64,000 nt of DNA. It comes from Corynebacterium aquilae DSM 44791 (GTDB lineage: Bacteria > Actinomycetota > Actinomycetes > Mycobacteriales > Mycobacteriaceae). The notes beneath the pieces were generated by a model. It made no database searches and was not told where the DNA came from. It saw nothing but the letters and a program-made list of their open reading frames with translations. The DNA lies in assembly GCF_001941445.1 (NCBI RefSeq), contig NZ_CP009245.1, positions 829,992-893,991 of the forward strand, written 5' to 3'. The translations under genes and the position numbers were made by a program. How positions within the stretch are numbered: the stretch's first letter is position 1; each line of letters starts with the position of its first letter. Shown piece after piece: positions 53,832 through 61,431 of this stretch.

Positions 53832-54518
53832 ATGCTAAACCGACTGCGATCCCTACTCAACGGCGAACTACCCGCCCGGCCCCACCCAGACCACCCCGGC
53901 TGGCCCGGGAAAGTCGGCGACGTCCTCCTCGCCGACGGCGGCCTCGTCACCGTCCGCCCCCTCAAAGTCGGCGACTTCAGCTCATGGCGCCGCATGCGCC
54001 TCGAAGACGAACACCTCATCCGCCCCGTGGAACCCACCGTGCGCGGCAGCTGGGCCGAGGCCCACACCCGCGCCTCCTTCATGGAACAACTCGCCGGACT
54101 GCGACGCCTAGCCAGCTTCGGACACGTGCTACCGCTCGCCATCGAAGTCGACGGGCTTTTCGCCGGACAACTCACCATCGGCGGCATCGAACGCGGAACC
54201 GCCCTAAGCGGATGGGTCGGCTACTGGGTATCCAGCCGCTACACCGGCCGCGGTGTTGCCCAAGCCGCCCTCGCCCTCGGCGTCGACCACGCCTTCAACA
54301 AAGTCGGACTCCACCGCCTCACCGCCACCTTCCTCCCCGACAACCCCACCTCCGGCAGCGTGCTCAAAGCAGTCGGTTTCCGCCGCGAAGGCTACCTCCG
54401 CGGCAACCTCCACATCGACGGGCGCTGGCGCGACCACGAATTCGTCGCCCTGCTGCGCGAAGACTACCCCGAGACCGCAATCAGGCGCCTCCAACAACGA
54501 GGCACCCTGCGCCACTAA
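53832..54518 (+). CDS. rimJ: GNAT-family N-acetyltransferase, RimJ-like
   Basis: 228 residues. The GNAT fold shows as LVTVRPLKVGDFSSWRRMRLEDE, the acetyl-CoA loop VSSRYTGRGVAQAALALGVDHAFNKVGLHRLTATFLPDNPTSGSVLKAVGFRREG and the final RGNLHIDGRWRDHEFVALL. RimJ acetylates the N-terminus of ribosomal protein S5 in E. coli; the corynebacterial target is unknown. It lies between glp and glpr, 61 bases after glp. Confidence 0.86.
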   Translation: MLNRLRSLLNGELPARPHPDHPGWPGKVGDVLLADGGLVTVRPLKVGDFSSWRRMRLEDEHLIRPVEPTVRGSWAEAHTRASFMEQLAGLRRLASFGHVLPLAIEVDGLFAGQLTIGGIERGTALSGWVGYWVSSRYTGRGVAQAALALGVDHAFNKVGLHRLTATFLPDNPTSGSVLKAVGFRREGYLRGNLHIDGRWRDHEFVALLREDYPETAIRRLQQRGTLRH

Positions 54519-54791
54519 CCGCAACTGTGCTGCACCACCACGACAGCAATAGTGGGATTTCGTGGGGAAACCTCCCGCCGGCTCGGTGTGGCTTCACCAT
54601 TGTCGCCAGCAACGCACGATAGGTTTAAAGACACCGTGCGAAGGCACCACTATCCGTGGCGTTGCACCAACAACAGCCCATCCCACACCGGGAAGGCACA
54701 CCAGCGACGCACGGGGTCTTTCACAACCGGAAAAACCCGCACACCGCGCGAGTTTTTCCCAAGAAAACACTGCTAGGGGTTAGTAAAGAAC

Positions 54792-55970
54792 ATGTCCTCA
54801 ACATTGGGTGTTGCCCTGCTGATTGTGCTGTGGCTTTTCGTCCTGGCACCAATCTTCGTGCGCAACCAAAAGCCAATCCGCAAAACCACGGAGGCTTTCG
54901 ACCAGACCCGCGTCGTCGTGGCCGGTGGCCAAGAACCCACCCGCCCGCGCCGCCCGCGCCTGCTGCCCACCGACGTGCACGTTAGCCGCGAGGAAAATAG
55001 CGAAGCCGAAGACGTCGAAGAACACGACATCATCATCGACGATGACTTCACCCCTCGCCGAAACGACGACGTCAACGCACTGCAGGTCCTCGACGGCGCC
55101 ATCGAAGAACCCGTCGAAGCGAAAGCCACCTCGACGACCGAGGCCAGCGACGCCGAAACCGAACGAGAAGCAGAAGCCGCAGCAGAAGCGGAGACTGAAA
55201 CCGCAGGTGAAGTCGCCTTAGCCCCGGCAGAAAACACCCCGGAAGAGCGAGAAACCACCCCCGCGCACACCGCCGCCGACGCCGATGAAGACGGGGAGGA
55301 ACTGGCAAGTGTCAGCACCCTCTACGCGGATGCTGAGGATGCCATCGACATCGACGACTCCTACTTGAGCCCCGCCGATCTTTTGCACCCAGAGGCCGAC
55401 TACGAGGACTACCCGGACGCTTCCGAGTACTCCCAGCCCGCCGCAGACCCCGAGGTGCCGGCCGCGGCCACGCAGCTTCGCGACGAGGACCTGGAACTGA
55501 CCGACGAAGACTACGCCTTCGCCCAGTCCCGTCGCTCCCGCACCGCCTACAACCCCGAGCGCGAAGCCGAAAAATGGGCCAAGCTTGCCCAACGCCGCCA
55601 GCGCACCCTGATCGGCTTCGGTGTGGCCGTCGTGCTGAGTTTCCTTGTTGCCGTACTGGTGGGTAGCTTCGCCTGGGTACTGCCGGTGCTGGCCATCGGC
55701 TTTTCCATCGCCTACATGGTCGCCCTGCGCAACCAGGTGGTGGTGGAACGCCAACTGCGCGCCCAGCGCATCGCCCGCCTGCGCCGCCAACGGCTTGGCG
55801 TGCGCACCGCCGGCGACAACTCCCACGTGCCGGATCGTCTCCGCTCCCCGGGCGCGATCGTGCTCGAAGCCGATGACGACTGCCCGGATTTTGATGAGCT
55901 CGATGTGATGTACACCGGCCTGCACATCGAGGAAGAACTGCCGGTAAGCCACGACCGCCACGCCGTCTAA
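54792..55970 (+). CDS. glpr: Glp membrane receptor GLPR
   Basis: 392 residues. An N-terminal transmembrane helix (STLGVALLIVLWLFVLAPIFV) is followed by a short basic linker and a 200-residue acidic, low-complexity region. A helix pair (LIGFGVAVVVLSFLVAVLVG and AWVLPVLAIGFSIAYMVAL region) and an Arg-rich stretch come next, then an acidic C-terminal tail. Its position two genes after glp matches the receptor described for Glp at the corynebacterial division site and its mycobacterial counterpart near galU-moeA-rimJ. A terminator follows at 56006-56056. Confidence 0.8.
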   Translation: MSSTLGVALLIVLWLFVLAPIFVRNQKPIRKTTEAFDQTRVVVAGGQEPTRPRRPRLLPTDVHVSREENSEAEDVEEHDIIIDDDFTPRRNDDVNALQVLDGAIEEPVEAKATSTTEASDAETEREAEAAAEAETETAGEVALAPAENTPEERETTPAHTAADADEDGEELASVSTLYADAEDAIDIDDSYLSPADLLHPEADYEDYPDASEYSQPAADPEVPAAATQLRDEDLELTDEDYAFAQSRRSRTAYNPEREAEKWAKLAQRRQRTLIGFGVAVVLSFLVAVLVGSFAWVLPVLAIGFSIAYMVALRNQVVVERQLRAQRIARLRRQRLGVRTAGDNSHVPDRLRSPGAIVLEADDDCPDFDELDVMYTGLHIEEELPVSHDRHAV

Positions 55971-56005
55971 CCCCCCAATGGGGACACTTTAAGCAGACAG
56001 TTTTC

Positions 56006-56056
56006 ACCCCGCCGCCACACAGAATCGCACCCCGATGATGTGGCGGCGGGGTTTTT
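56006..56056 (+). terminator. Terminator of glpr
   Basis: ACCCCGCCGCCACA pairs with TGTGGCGGCGGGGT over 14 bases, followed by TTTT. Confidence 0.88.
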
Positions 56057-56126
56057 GCTGGCAAGCAGCGGGCGGCGTCGTGTAGTTGAGGGGAAAAAGA
56101 CTACCCATCGACTAAGGTAAAGCGCC

Positions 56127-56534
56127 ATGGATAAGCCAGTCGTGAGGGACTCAGCCCTACTCTTTCTCCGCCTCGTTGTGGGATTCGTGTTTGTGTTCCA
56201 CGGCTGCATGGTTTTCTTCGGGCATGGCGGCGTAGACGCCACGGCCGCGGACTTCGCCGCCAACGGGGTGCCCCAACCCCACCTGTCCGCCTACATCGCC
56301 GGGGTCAGTCAAATCCTTGGCGGCGCCTGCCTGCTGATCGGGGTGCTCACCACCTTCGCGGCCGGCGCGCTGGCACTGTTTATGATGTGCGCGATGTACT
56401 TCGTGCACGGCGAACACGGCTTTTTCGTCGGCGATAATGGTCTGGAATACCCGCTAGTGCTTACCACCGCCTTGCTGATGATCGTGGTGTTTGGTGCCGG
56501 GCGGGCCAGTTTGGACGAAGTGCTGTCGCGATGA
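56127..56534 (+). CDS. DoxX-family membrane protein
   Basis: 135 residues with four hydrophobic helices; LRLVVGFVFVFHGCMVFFGHGG and the PQPHLSAYIAGVSQILGGACLLIG stretch are typical of DoxX. Relatives contribute to redox or detoxification complexes. Its stop overlaps the next start in ATGA, so the two proteins are translated together. Confidence 0.88.
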   Translation: MDKPVVRDSALLFLRLVVGFVFVFHGCMVFFGHGGVDATAADFAANGVPQPHLSAYIAGVSQILGGACLLIGVLTTFAAGALALFMMCAMYFVHGEHGFFVGDNGLEYPLVLTTALLMIVVFGAGRASLDEVLSR

Positions 56535-57187
56535 TCGAGTGCACGCAGGTACAGGCCGCGCTGTCGGCCCGACTCGATGGGGAACCAGTCGGGTTGGATG
56601 ATGATGTCATCGACGCCCACGTGTCCGGCTGCCAGCAGTGCGCCACCTTCCTGGAGCGCGCCGCCCTATTGAACCGCTCGCTGAGCATCAACAGCCAGCC
56701 CGCGGCCATCCCGGATCTGTCGGATGCGATCCTGTCCACCGTGGAGCCGGAGTTTCGTCGCCAGGCCGCCAGCCGGGCGGCGTGGGTGATGGCGGCGCGG
56801 GCTTTACTAGTGGTCGTGGGGGTGCTGTTCGTGTGGTTCGGGGTGCGCACCTTTGCTGGCAGTATCGGGGTCGAGGACCCGCAGACCCAGGCGCTGGCGT
56901 TGGATGCCGCGGCGGTGCGCATGACACTGGCCTTTGGAGCATTGTTTGCGGCGTGGCGTCCCGGTGCCATGGGGTATTTGATGCCGATGTATGGGGCGCT
57001 ATTTGCATTCAGCGTCGGCCTGCGGGTGCGTGACGTGCTGTTGGGCACCATCACCGTCGGCGAGGTCACCTTTATCGCCCTGGTGGGCGTGGCGGCGGTG
57101 GCGCTGGTGGTGGGCTGGATGGCTAATTCTGGGGCGGTGGCTATTCGCCAGATGTGGCAAACCCTCAGCGCAACTCCGCGCGGCTAG
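56531..57187 (+). CDS. zf-HC2 (anti-sigma-like) membrane protein
   Basis: 218 residues. The N-terminal zinc finger is formed by CTQVQAALSARLDGE and IDAHVSGCQQC (H-xxx-C-xx-C), a fold shared with anti-sigma factors. Five or so transmembrane helices follow. No ECF sigma factor gene is adjacent in the window, so its partner is unknown. Overlaps the DoxX gene by four bases. Confidence 0.83.
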   Translation: MIECTQVQAALSARLDGEPVGLDDDVIDAHVSGCQQCATFLERAALLNRSLSINSQPAAIPDLSDAILSTVEPEFRRQAASRAAWVMAARALLVVVGVLFVWFGVRTFAGSIGVEDPQTQALALDAAAVRMTLAFGALFAAWRPGAMGYLMPMYGALFAFSVGLRVRDVLLGTITVGEVTFIALVGVAAVALVVGWMANSGAVAIRQMWQTLSATPRG

Positions 57188-57300
57188 AGCGAAGCACCTA
57201 AAACATTGGCGGCGCCGGTGGTGCCGCCGATGGTGTCTTTTGCAACAGGCGGGGGCTCATCGGTGGTGTCATCTTGCCACGCACAGGTGGGGTGCTGGAC

Positions 57301-57313
57301 TAGATTTGGCAGT
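57301..57313 (+). promoter_or_regulatory. -10 element of a leaderless GH13 gene
   Basis: TAGATT (57301-57306) lies seven bases before the GTG at 57314; no ribosome-binding site is present. Confidence 0.45.
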
Positions 57314-58501
57314 GTGAGCTTTTCAGATCATGCAATCCTTTGGCACGTGTACCCGCTGGGATTTGTCGGTGCGCCGATCCGGCCGGAATCCCCCGAAGAT
57401 CGCGGGGTGGGGCATAGGTGGGGGCACCTGGTGGCCTTTTTGGACTATGCGCAACAGTTGGGCACCAACGTGATCCAGCTGGGCCCGATTTTCCAGTCGG
57501 CCTCCCACGGTTATGACACGCTGGATTTTTTCGCCATCGATGACCGCCTGGGGGATGAGGCGGATTTTGTGGAGTTCATCGCCGAGTGTGAATCCCGTGG
57601 CCTGAAGGTAATTGTCGATGGGGTGTTTAACCACGTGGCCGCGGGAAGCCAGTACGACACCGCCCCGCTGGTGAGCGACACCGTGTTTGAGGGGCATGGC
57701 AGTTTGCGGGAGCTCGACCACAGTCGTGCCGAGGTGGTCGATTTGGTGGTCGAGGTGATGAGTTATTGGTGTGAGCGTGGGGTTGCGGGGTGGCGTTTGG
57801 ATGCTGCCTATGCGATGCCGCCGGAGTTTTGGGCGCAGGTTGTGCCGCGGGTGCGGGAGAGGTTCCCGCAGGCGTGGTTTGTGGGGGAGATGATCCACGG
57901 CGATTATGCGGATTATGTGCAGCGTTCGGGGTTGGATTCGGTCACCCAGTATGAGCTGTGGAAGGCGGTGTGGTCGAGCATTAAGGACCGGAACTTCTTC
58001 GAGTTGGAATGGAGTTTGCGCCGCCATAACGAGTTTTGCGCGGTGTTTCGCCCGATGACTTTTGTCGGCAATCATGATGTGAACCGGATTGCGACGACGG
58101 TGGGGGCTGATGGGGCTGCGTTGGCGCATGCGGTGCTGTTGACTGTGCCCGGGGTGCCGGAGTTGTATTACGGCGATGAGCAGGGTTTTACGGGCACGAA
58201 GTTTGAGCGGGTTGGTGGCGATGATGAGGTGCGGCCGAGTTTTCCGCAGTCTCCGAGTCAGTTCAGCCCGCTGGGGGAGAAGATGCACCGGTGGGTGCAG
58301 TTGTTGATTAGTGTGCGGCGTCGTCATCCGTGGCTGGTGGATGCGCGGGTGGAGACCCTTGAGGTCACTAATGAGCAGTTGGGGTATGCGGTGATCGGTG
58401 CGGAAGACTCGCAGCGTGTGGAGGTGTGGCTGGATGTGGCTGCGGGTTCTGCCCGGGTGGTTGAGTCTGGCCAGGTGGTGGCGGAGTATCCACACTGCTA
58501 G
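57314..58501 (+). CDS. GH13 alpha-amylase-family glycoside hydrolase
   Basis: 395 residues, compact for GH13. The four conserved regions are present: VDGVFNHVA (I), GWRLDAAYA with the nucleophile Asp (II), WFVGEMIHGDY with the acid Glu (III) and FVGNHDVNRI (IV). LGPIFQSASHGYDTLDFFAID opens the barrel. The C-terminal beta domain is short. It probably acts on maltodextrin or trehalose-type glucans; no secretion signal, so it is cytoplasmic. The coding strand is G/T-rich. Confidence 0.88.
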   Translation: MSFSDHAILWHVYPLGFVGAPIRPESPEDRGVGHRWGHLVAFLDYAQQLGTNVIQLGPIFQSASHGYDTLDFFAIDDRLGDEADFVEFIAECESRGLKVIVDGVFNHVAAGSQYDTAPLVSDTVFEGHGSLRELDHSRAEVVDLVVEVMSYWCERGVAGWRLDAAYAMPPEFWAQVVPRVRERFPQAWFVGEMIHGDYADYVQRSGLDSVTQYELWKAVWSSIKDRNFFELEWSLRRHNEFCAVFRPMTFVGNHDVNRIATTVGADGAALAHAVLLTVPGVPELYYGDEQGFTGTKFERVGGDDEVRPSFPQSPSQFSPLGEKMHRWVQLLISVRRRHPWLVDARVETLEVTNEQLGYAVIGAEDSQRVEVWLDVAAGSARVVESGQVVAEYPHC

Positions 58502-58512
58502 GTGATGGCAGG

Positions 58513-58533
58513 CTGCAGGCTGTGGGCCTGCAG
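58513..58533 (+). terminator. Hairpin after the GH13 gene
   Basis: CTGCAGGC pairs with GCCTGCAG around a five-base loop. No T-run follows. Confidence 0.5.
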
Positions 58534-58545
58534 CGTGTGAGCATG

Positions 58546-58609
58546 AAAAAGCCTGCTCCCCCGCGTTGTCCTTGTGGGTTGTGGTGACAGGGGCGCGCGG
58601 GGGAGCAGG
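58546..58609 (-). terminator. Terminator of the mannosyltransferase gene
   Basis: CCTGCTCCCCCGCG (58552-58565) pairs with CGCGGGGGAGCAGG (58596-58609) over 14 bases; on the minus strand CTTTTT follows. Confidence 0.85.
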
Positions 58610-58623
58610 TGAGGTGGGGTGGA

Positions 58624-60198
58624 TTATTTCCAGCTGGGCATCCACAGCAGGGAGTCGAAGATGGGTTTGGGGAGGGCGATGCCGTAGATGATGGGTAGCC
58701 AGAAGAAGAAGCTGGCGACGCAGAGTGCGAGGTAGACCTGGACGAGTCTTTCGCCGGCGAGGGTGTTGCCTTTGATGCCGTGGGTGCGGATGCGGTCGAG
58801 GGCTTGGGCGAGCAGGATGAGGGTGAAGGGGACGAGGCCGGTGGCGTAGAAGAAGTACATTTGCCGGTCGTAGCCGATGACCCAGGGGATGAATCCGGCG
58901 GCGAAGGCGTAGAGGGGCAGGGTGGTGGCCCAGGTGTGTTTTTTCAGGGTCATCCACAGTGCCCACAGCAGCACGGGGATGGTGAGCCACCAGACGGTGG
59001 GGACGCCGAACATGTAGATGAGGCGGTCGCAGGTTTGTCCGCCGAAGCAGGTGATGTCGCGGTCGGAGAGGTAGAGGATGGGGCGGCCGCTGACCAGCCA
59101 GGTGAAGGGTTTGGATTCCCAGGGGTGGTGGTGCCCGTTGGAGGTGGTCAGGGAGGCGTGGAAGCTTAACACGCTGCGGTGGTAGTAGATCCAGCTGCCC
59201 AGTGCGTCGGGCAGGAGGGAGAGGTAGGAGTCGTCGTCGTAGAGGCCTTGGGCGCGGGCGTGGCGGTAGACGCTGGTTTCGGAGGCGAACCAGGCGCGCC
59301 AGCTGAGGGCGTAGATGATGATGGGGACGATGACGATGGCGAAAAAGCTGGCGAATCCGTCGCGGGTGATGGCGCCGATGAGGGGTTTGGTGATGGTGTA
59401 GCGGCGGCGTAGCCAGTAGTCGTGGGCGACGAGGTAGAGGCCGAAGAAGGCCATGTAGTACAGGCCGGACCATTTAACGGATAGGGCGAGTCCGCAGCTG
59501 ACGCCGGCGGCGAAGCGCCACCAGCGAAAGCCCATGTAGGGGCCGAGGTCGGTGTGGTGGAGCAGGTTGTGGGTGTAGGCGGCGTGGAAGCGGCTTAGGG
59601 TGTCTTCGTGGTCGCGGGCGAGCGCGTAGGTGGCGGTGAGGACGAAGAGGGTGAGGAAGATGTCGAGCATGCCGAAGCGGGAGGCGACGACGAGGACTCC
59701 GTCGATGGTGGCCAGCAGGGCGGCGATGCCGCCGACCCAGCGGGAGCGGGAGATTTCGCGCCCGAGGAGGTAGATCATGACCAGGACGAGTACGCCGAAG
59801 ATGGCGGTCATCAGGCGCCAGCCCCAGGGGGTGTAGCCGAAGATGTATTCCCCGAGGGCGATGAGTTGTTTGGCTAGTGGTGGGTGAACCACGAGCCCGT
59901 ATCCGGGGTTGGATTCGATGCCGCCGATCAGCGGGTTGCTGGTGGATTGCACCATGTCGAAGGCCTGGGGCACGTAGTGCTTTTCATCAAACACGGGGGT
60001 GCCGCTGCCGGTGGCCCGGCCGAGGGCGGTGAATCGGCTGATGATGCCGGCGAGGGTGATCAGCACCGTGATGATGGTGTCGGTGCGGGTCCATGCCAGC
60101 CGGGGGGTTGGCGCGGGGATGTCGCGGGCGTAGCGGGGTGGCCCGGCGGGCAGCTGCGCGGCCCCCGTGGTGTCGGCGTCGGCGGTCGTGGTAGTCAC
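58624..60198 (-). CDS. pmt: Protein O-mannosyltransferase
   Basis: 524 residues of glycosyltransferase family 39. The catalytic Asp-Glu motif is PVFDEKHYVPQAFDM in the first loop. NPGYGLVVHPPLAKQLIALGEYIFGYTPWGWR and about ten further helices follow. It moves mannose from polyprenyl phosphate to exported proteins in the membrane. The open frame continues far upstream, but the residues there are antisense to rsmI; the GTG at 60198 is preceded by TACAAT eight bases away, which supports a leaderless start. Confidence 0.9.
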   Translation of the reverse strand: MTTTTADADTTGAAQLPAGPPRYARDIPAPTPRLAWTRTDTIITVLITLAGIISRFTALGRATGSGTPVFDEKHYVPQAFDMVQSTSNPLIGGIESNPGYGLVVHPPLAKQLIALGEYIFGYTPWGWRLMTAIFGVLVLVMIYLLGREISRSRWVGGIAALLATIDGVLVVASRFGMLDIFLTLFVLTATYALARDHEDTLSRFHAAYTHNLLHHTDLGPYMGFRWWRFAAGVSCGLALSVKWSGLYYMAFFGLYLVAHDYWLRRRYTITKPLIGAITRDGFASFFAIVIVPIIIYALSWRAWFASETSVYRHARAQGLYDDDSYLSLLPDALGSWIYYHRSVLSFHASLTTSNGHHHPWESKPFTWLVSGRPILYLSDRDITCFGGQTCDRLIYMFGVPTVWWLTIPVLLWALWMTLKKHTWATTLPLYAFAAGFIPWVIGYDRQMYFFYATGLVPFTLILLAQALDRIRTHGIKGNTLAGERLVQVYLALCVASFFFWLPIIYGIALPKPIFDSLLWMPSWK

Positions 60199-60206
60199 GG
60201 CTAAGG

Positions 60207-60212
60207 ATTGTA
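60207..60212 (-). promoter_or_regulatory. -10 element of the pmt promoter
   Basis: TACAAT on the minus strand, eight bases before the pmt GTG and only a few bases from the divergent rsmI start. Confidence 0.45.
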
Positions 60213-60216
60213 GGGC

Positions 60217-61167
60217 ATGCTTAAACGCATGGATAGGCAGCAAGCAACCCCTGATATGACCCCCGCGCACGATGCGAGCCCTCATGGTGCTGGCGTGGCG
60301 AGCCCGCATGAGCTTCTCGATGAGGTGTTGCAGGCGCCGCTGCCGCAGGGCGTGGTGATTGCTGCGACGCCGTTGGGAAATATCGCGGATGCGTCGTTGC
60401 GGTTGATTGCGGCGTTGGCGAAGGCCGATGTGATTGCCGCGGAAGACACTCGGCGTACGCGGGCGTTGGCTAAGGCGTTGGGGGTAAGTCCGCGGGGCAG
60501 CATTGTGTCGAACTTCGATCACAATGAAAAGGAGCGGGTGGGCATGCTGGTGGAGCGGGCGCGCACGGGCACGGTGCTGGTCGTCACGGATGCTGGTATG
60601 CCGGTGGTCAGCGATCCGGGGCTGAACGTGGTGTCCGCGGCGCACGAGGCCGGGGTGCCGGTGACGTGTTTGCCGGGGCCGTCGGCGGTGCCGACGGCGT
60701 TGGCGTTGTCGGGATTGTCGGTGGGTAATTTCATCTTTGATGCGTTTGCGCCACGCAAGTCGGGTGCGCGCGCCCAGTGGCTGAAAAGCTTGGAGCACGA
60801 GTCCCGGGCGGTGGCCTTTTTCGAGTCGCCGCACCGGATCGCCCAGACGATGGCGGATATCGCCCAGGTGTTGGGCCCGGATCGTCGGGTGGCGGTGTGC
60901 CGGGAGCTGACCAAGACCTATGAGGAGATCAAGGTGGGCCCGGCTGCTCAGATGGCGCAGTGGGCGGCCGATGGGGTGCGAGGTGAGATCACCGTGGTGA
61001 TCGATGGGGGAGCAGCAGCGGCCGTCGATGAGGCGGATTTGGTGGGCTTGGTGTTGGCCAGGGTCGAGGCCGGTGAGCGGATGAAGGCGGCGGCCAAGGA
61101 GGTGGCGGCGGCGCATGGCGGGAGTGCGAAGAAGTTGTACGACGCAGTGCTTGCCGCGCGGGGCTAA
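60217..61167 (+). CDS. rsmI: 16S rRNA (cytidine-1402-2'-O)-methyltransferase
   Basis: 316 residues. ATPLGNIADASLR, EDTRRTRALAKALG and TDAGMPVVSDPG mark the RsmI/YraL tetrapyrrole-methylase-like fold, and the family's FESPHRI motif is present. It methylates C1402 of 16S rRNA with S-adenosylmethionine. An N-terminal 40-residue extension precedes the fold; starts at ATG 60229 or later are possible. Its ATG is 18 bases from the divergent pmt start. Confidence 0.92.
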   Translation: MLKRMDRQQATPDMTPAHDASPHGAGVASPHELLDEVLQAPLPQGVVIAATPLGNIADASLRLIAALAKADVIAAEDTRRTRALAKALGVSPRGSIVSNFDHNEKERVGMLVERARTGTVLVVTDAGMPVVSDPGLNVVSAAHEAGVPVTCLPGPSAVPTALALSGLSVGNFIFDAFAPRKSGARAQWLKSLEHESRAVAFFESPHRIAQTMADIAQVLGPDRRVAVCRELTKTYEEIKVGPAAQMAQWAADGVRGEITVVIDGGAAAAVDEADLVGLVLARVEAGERMKAAAKEVAAAHGGSAKKLYDAVLAARG

Positions 61168-61271
61168 GCCGTGATGGAGGGTGGCGCGTACGCGGCACAT
61201 CTATAGGTGTTTAATGGACTGCATTGCCGCTTTTTTCACTTTTGCTTACTAAACTGCCGGCAAAACAAAGC

Positions 61272-61292
61272 AATTGTTACCTAATTGTTATT
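61272..61292 (+). promoter_or_regulatory. Possible MtrA box upstream of betP
   Basis: TTGTTAC (61274-61280) and TTGTTAT (61285-61291) form a direct repeat at an 11-base interval, and a further GTTACC lies near 61312. In C. glutamicum betP is a target of the MtrAB system, whose sites contain such direct repeats. The region 61168-61431 otherwise holds no gene. Confidence 0.45.
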
Positions 61293-61431
61293 TACTTGGC
61301 TTTCCACTGGGTGTTACCTGGTAGTATCCTGCCCACCACTTTGGTGACACTTTTGGGGCAGTGGGGTGTTTTCCCAGGTCGATAAAAGTGTGAGTTTGAA
61401 TCTTTCGCGCTCATCACCCACGGTGGTACGC

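Noticed and set aside
57323..59473. A 716-residue minus-strand frame rich in His, Arg and Pro
   Set aside because: It overlaps the GH13 gene and pmt in other frames and has no recognisable domain.
60199..61200. An N-terminal extension that would make the mannosyltransferase 858 residues long
   Set aside because: The added sequence is antisense to rsmI and Arg/His-rich; the mannosyltransferase domain begins normally at the GTG 60198.
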